Source: Saccharothrix coeruleofusca
Lineage (GTDB): Bacteria > Actinomycetota > Actinomycetes > Mycobacteriales > Pseudonocardiaceae
Direction of reading: 5' to 3'
DNA length: 54,691 bases
Assembly: GCF_014648515.1 (NCBI RefSeq)
Contig: NZ_BMRG01000004.1
Span: 1 to 54,691 of the forward strand
This document shows positions 53,709-54,691 of the stretch, piece after piece. Made by a program: the position numbers and the translations under genes. Below the pieces are notes generated by a model. It saw nothing but the letters and a program-made list of their open reading frames with translations, was not told the DNA's origin and did not search any database. Position 1 is the stretch's first letter, and the number at the start of each line of letters is the position of its first letter.

Positions 53709-54038
53709 ACCTTCGCAGGAGGGCGAGGTCTCTGGTTCCGGAGAGCACGGGCAGCGGCAGTGCCCACCTGTGCCCGCGAGCGCCCGCCCCGGCCCAGCCG
53801 GGCGCGCTCGGCGCGGGCGTTCACGGACCGGGCGGTGGCGCGCGGTGCGGGCAGTGTTGAGCGCGGGTGAGCACCACAGGGCGCGGGGATCGAGCAGTGG
53901 TGTGGCGCAGGGTCGTCGGTGCTGGTCGCGCGCGGAGGTGACCGGCATCACTTGCTTCAAATTCGAAGCAAGATTACAGTAGTCCCAGTTGCTTCAAATT
54001 CGAAGCAACTTCCCCCGAGAACGAGAGCGAGCCCCGAG
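53709..54038 (+). promoter_or_regulatory. Intergenic region before the MDR gene
   Basis: 330 nt without a gene. The first about 240 nt are GC-rich with imperfect hairpins and nothing recognisable. The last about 90 nt hold the promoter and twin operators described separately. The stretch 53940-54010 is strikingly AT-rich for this genome. Confidence 0.6.
53952..54008 (+). promoter_or_regulatory. Promoter overlapped by two identical 20-bp operators
   Basis: TTGCTTCAAATTCGAAGCAA occurs at 53952-53971 and again at 53989-54008 (37-bp phasing). It is an almost perfect palindrome. The first copy covers the -35 (TTGCTT, 53952-53957); a 17-nt spacer leads to -10 TACAGT (53975-53980); the second covers the predicted start of transcription. 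This is a repressor-controlled promoter of the TetR/MarR kind. Confidence 0.75.
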
Positions 54039-54691
54039 ATGAAGGCAGTGCGCTTCCACGAGTACGGCGAGCCCGAGGTCCTGCGCTTCGAGGACGCCGA
54101 GCAGCCCGCCCCCGGTGCCGGGCAGGTCCGCATCCGCGTGGCCGCGACGTCGTTCAACCCCATCGACGCCGGTGTTCGCGCGGGCAGCAGGCGCGACGTC
54201 ATGCCGGTGGCCCTGCCGCACACCCCCGGTCGCGACGTGGCGGGCGCGGTCGACGCGCTGGGCGAGGGCGTGCACGGCCTGGAAGTGGGTGACCAGGTCG
54301 TCGGCTTCCTGCCGATGATGGAGGACGGCGCTGCCGCGGAGCACATCGTGATGTCGGCCGAACTCCTGACGCCTGCGCCGAAGCGCGTCCCGCTGGCCGA
54401 CGCCGCCGCGCTGCCGTTGGTGGGCCTGACCGCGTGGCAGGCGCTGTTCGACCACGGCGGGCTGGCGGCCGGGCAGCGCGTGCTGATCAACGGCGCGGGC
54501 GGCGCGGTCGGCGGCTACGCGGTGCAGCTGGCCAAGTGGGCCGGTGCGCACGTGATCGCCACGGCCAGTCCGCGCAGCGGCAAGAGCGTCAGGTCGGCGG
54601 GGGCCGACGAGGTTGTCGACCACACCGCCACCGAGGTGGTCGAGGCGGTGGGCGAGCCGGTCGACCTCGTGCTCAACCTCGCGCCGATCAC
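54039..54691 (+). CDS. MDR-family NADP-dependent oxidoreductase (3' end outside window)
   Basis: 217 codons visible. GroES-like N-terminal domain (MKAVRFHEYGEPEVLRFEDA, SFNPIDAG), PHTPGRDVAGAVDALG, and the NADPH-binding GAGGAVGGYAVQLAKWAGA. There are no Zn-ligand Cys residues, as in quinone-oxidoreductase/enoyl-reductase-like MDRs. It is probably involved in redox or electrophile detoxification and induced when a repressor leaves the twin operators upstream. The repressor gene is not in view and may lie beyond the right edge. Confidence 0.88.
   Translation, partial: MKAVRFHEYGEPEVLRFEDAEQPAPGAGQVRIRVAATSFNPIDAGVRAGSRRDVMPVALPHTPGRDVAGAVDALGEGVHGLEVGDQVVGFLPMMEDGAAAEHIVMSAELLTPAPKRVPLADAAALPLVGLTAWQALFDHGGLAAGQRVLINGAGGAVGGYAVQLAKWAGAHVIATASPRSGKSVRSAGADEVVDHTATEVVEAVGEPVDLVLNLAPI

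Noticed and set aside
53850-53891. Another CRP/FNR-type site (GGGCA-GTGT-TGAGC at 53850-53863)
   Set aside because: The distal half is poor, no TAnnnT hexamer lies 22 nt downstream (GGGGAT), and it is 10 kb outside the cluster; probably chance.

Overview
The window is very GC-rich DNA (well over 70% G+C by eye). It has strong AGGAGG-type ribosome binding sites, many GTG starts and end-to-end overlapping genes. This points to an actinomycete, probably of the Pseudonocardiales type (Saccharothrix/Actinosynnema-like); the genus is inference. Positions 1 to about 43,456 are most of a trans-AT polyketide/non-ribosomal peptide gene cluster of the leinamycin family. The rest is ordinary flanking chromosome.

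Biosynthetic region. The window opens inside a giant AT-less PKS gene (1-15151). Its order is ACP, KS-DH-KR-MT-ACP, KS-KR-ACP, KS-ACP-ACP, and then the family hallmark DUF-SH(cysteine lyase)-TE, as at the end of LnmJ. Translationally coupled to it are a LnmK-type methylmalonyl acyltransferase/decarboxylase, a LnmL-type ACP and a LnmM-type HMG-CoA synthase homologue (15148-17620), which form a propionyl-type beta-alkylation cassette. A converging minus-strand operon (25955 to 17657) carries AT-oxidoreductase 2, a type II thioesterase, an internally duplicated unknown protein, a second HMG-CoA synthase, an enoyl-CoA hydratase and AT-oxidoreductase 1. Divergent from it (26151-31149) are a Thr-type A-PCP protein and a SyrB2-like chlorinase, then a donor ACP and a KS whose Cys is replaced by Ser (together an acetyl-type beta-branching supply), then a LmbE/PIG-L amidase. 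The cluster therefore appears to combine leinamycin-type sulfur insertion, threonine chlorination and two different beta-branch donors.

Regulation, resistance and tailoring (31209-43456). This stretch holds a CRP/FNR-type regulator (LnmO-like), a VOC protein, a DUF3224 protein, an AlkZ-like DNA glycosylase with a QAQ motif (predicted self-resistance to a DNA alkylator), and a DegT-type aminotransferase. It continues with a macrolide-type glycosyltransferase and an aldo/keto reductase, MycE- and MycF/TylF-like sugar O-methyltransferases around an MFS exporter, an AMP-forming ligase and a 3Fe-4S ferredoxin. Eight promoters carry the same element: an FNR-geometry dyad (GCnCA-N4-TGAGC) 22-23 bp upstream of a -10-like hexamer, so centred near -41.5. 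This is the likely operator of the CRP/FNR protein. It defines a regulon whose last member is the ligase-ferredoxin unit, which marks the right border of the cluster.

Flank (43460-54691). Here are a SAM methyltransferase, an unknown protein, a BMP-family lipoprotein with an alpha/beta hydrolase, a secreted glycosidase-like protein, a flavodoxin-fold quinone reductase divergent from an MmyB-type regulator, a second MmyB-type regulator, a P-loop ATPase with a C-terminal HTH, and a truncated MDR oxidoreductase behind a promoter overlapped by two identical 20-bp operators. I saw no tRNA, rRNA, IS element or CRISPR array.
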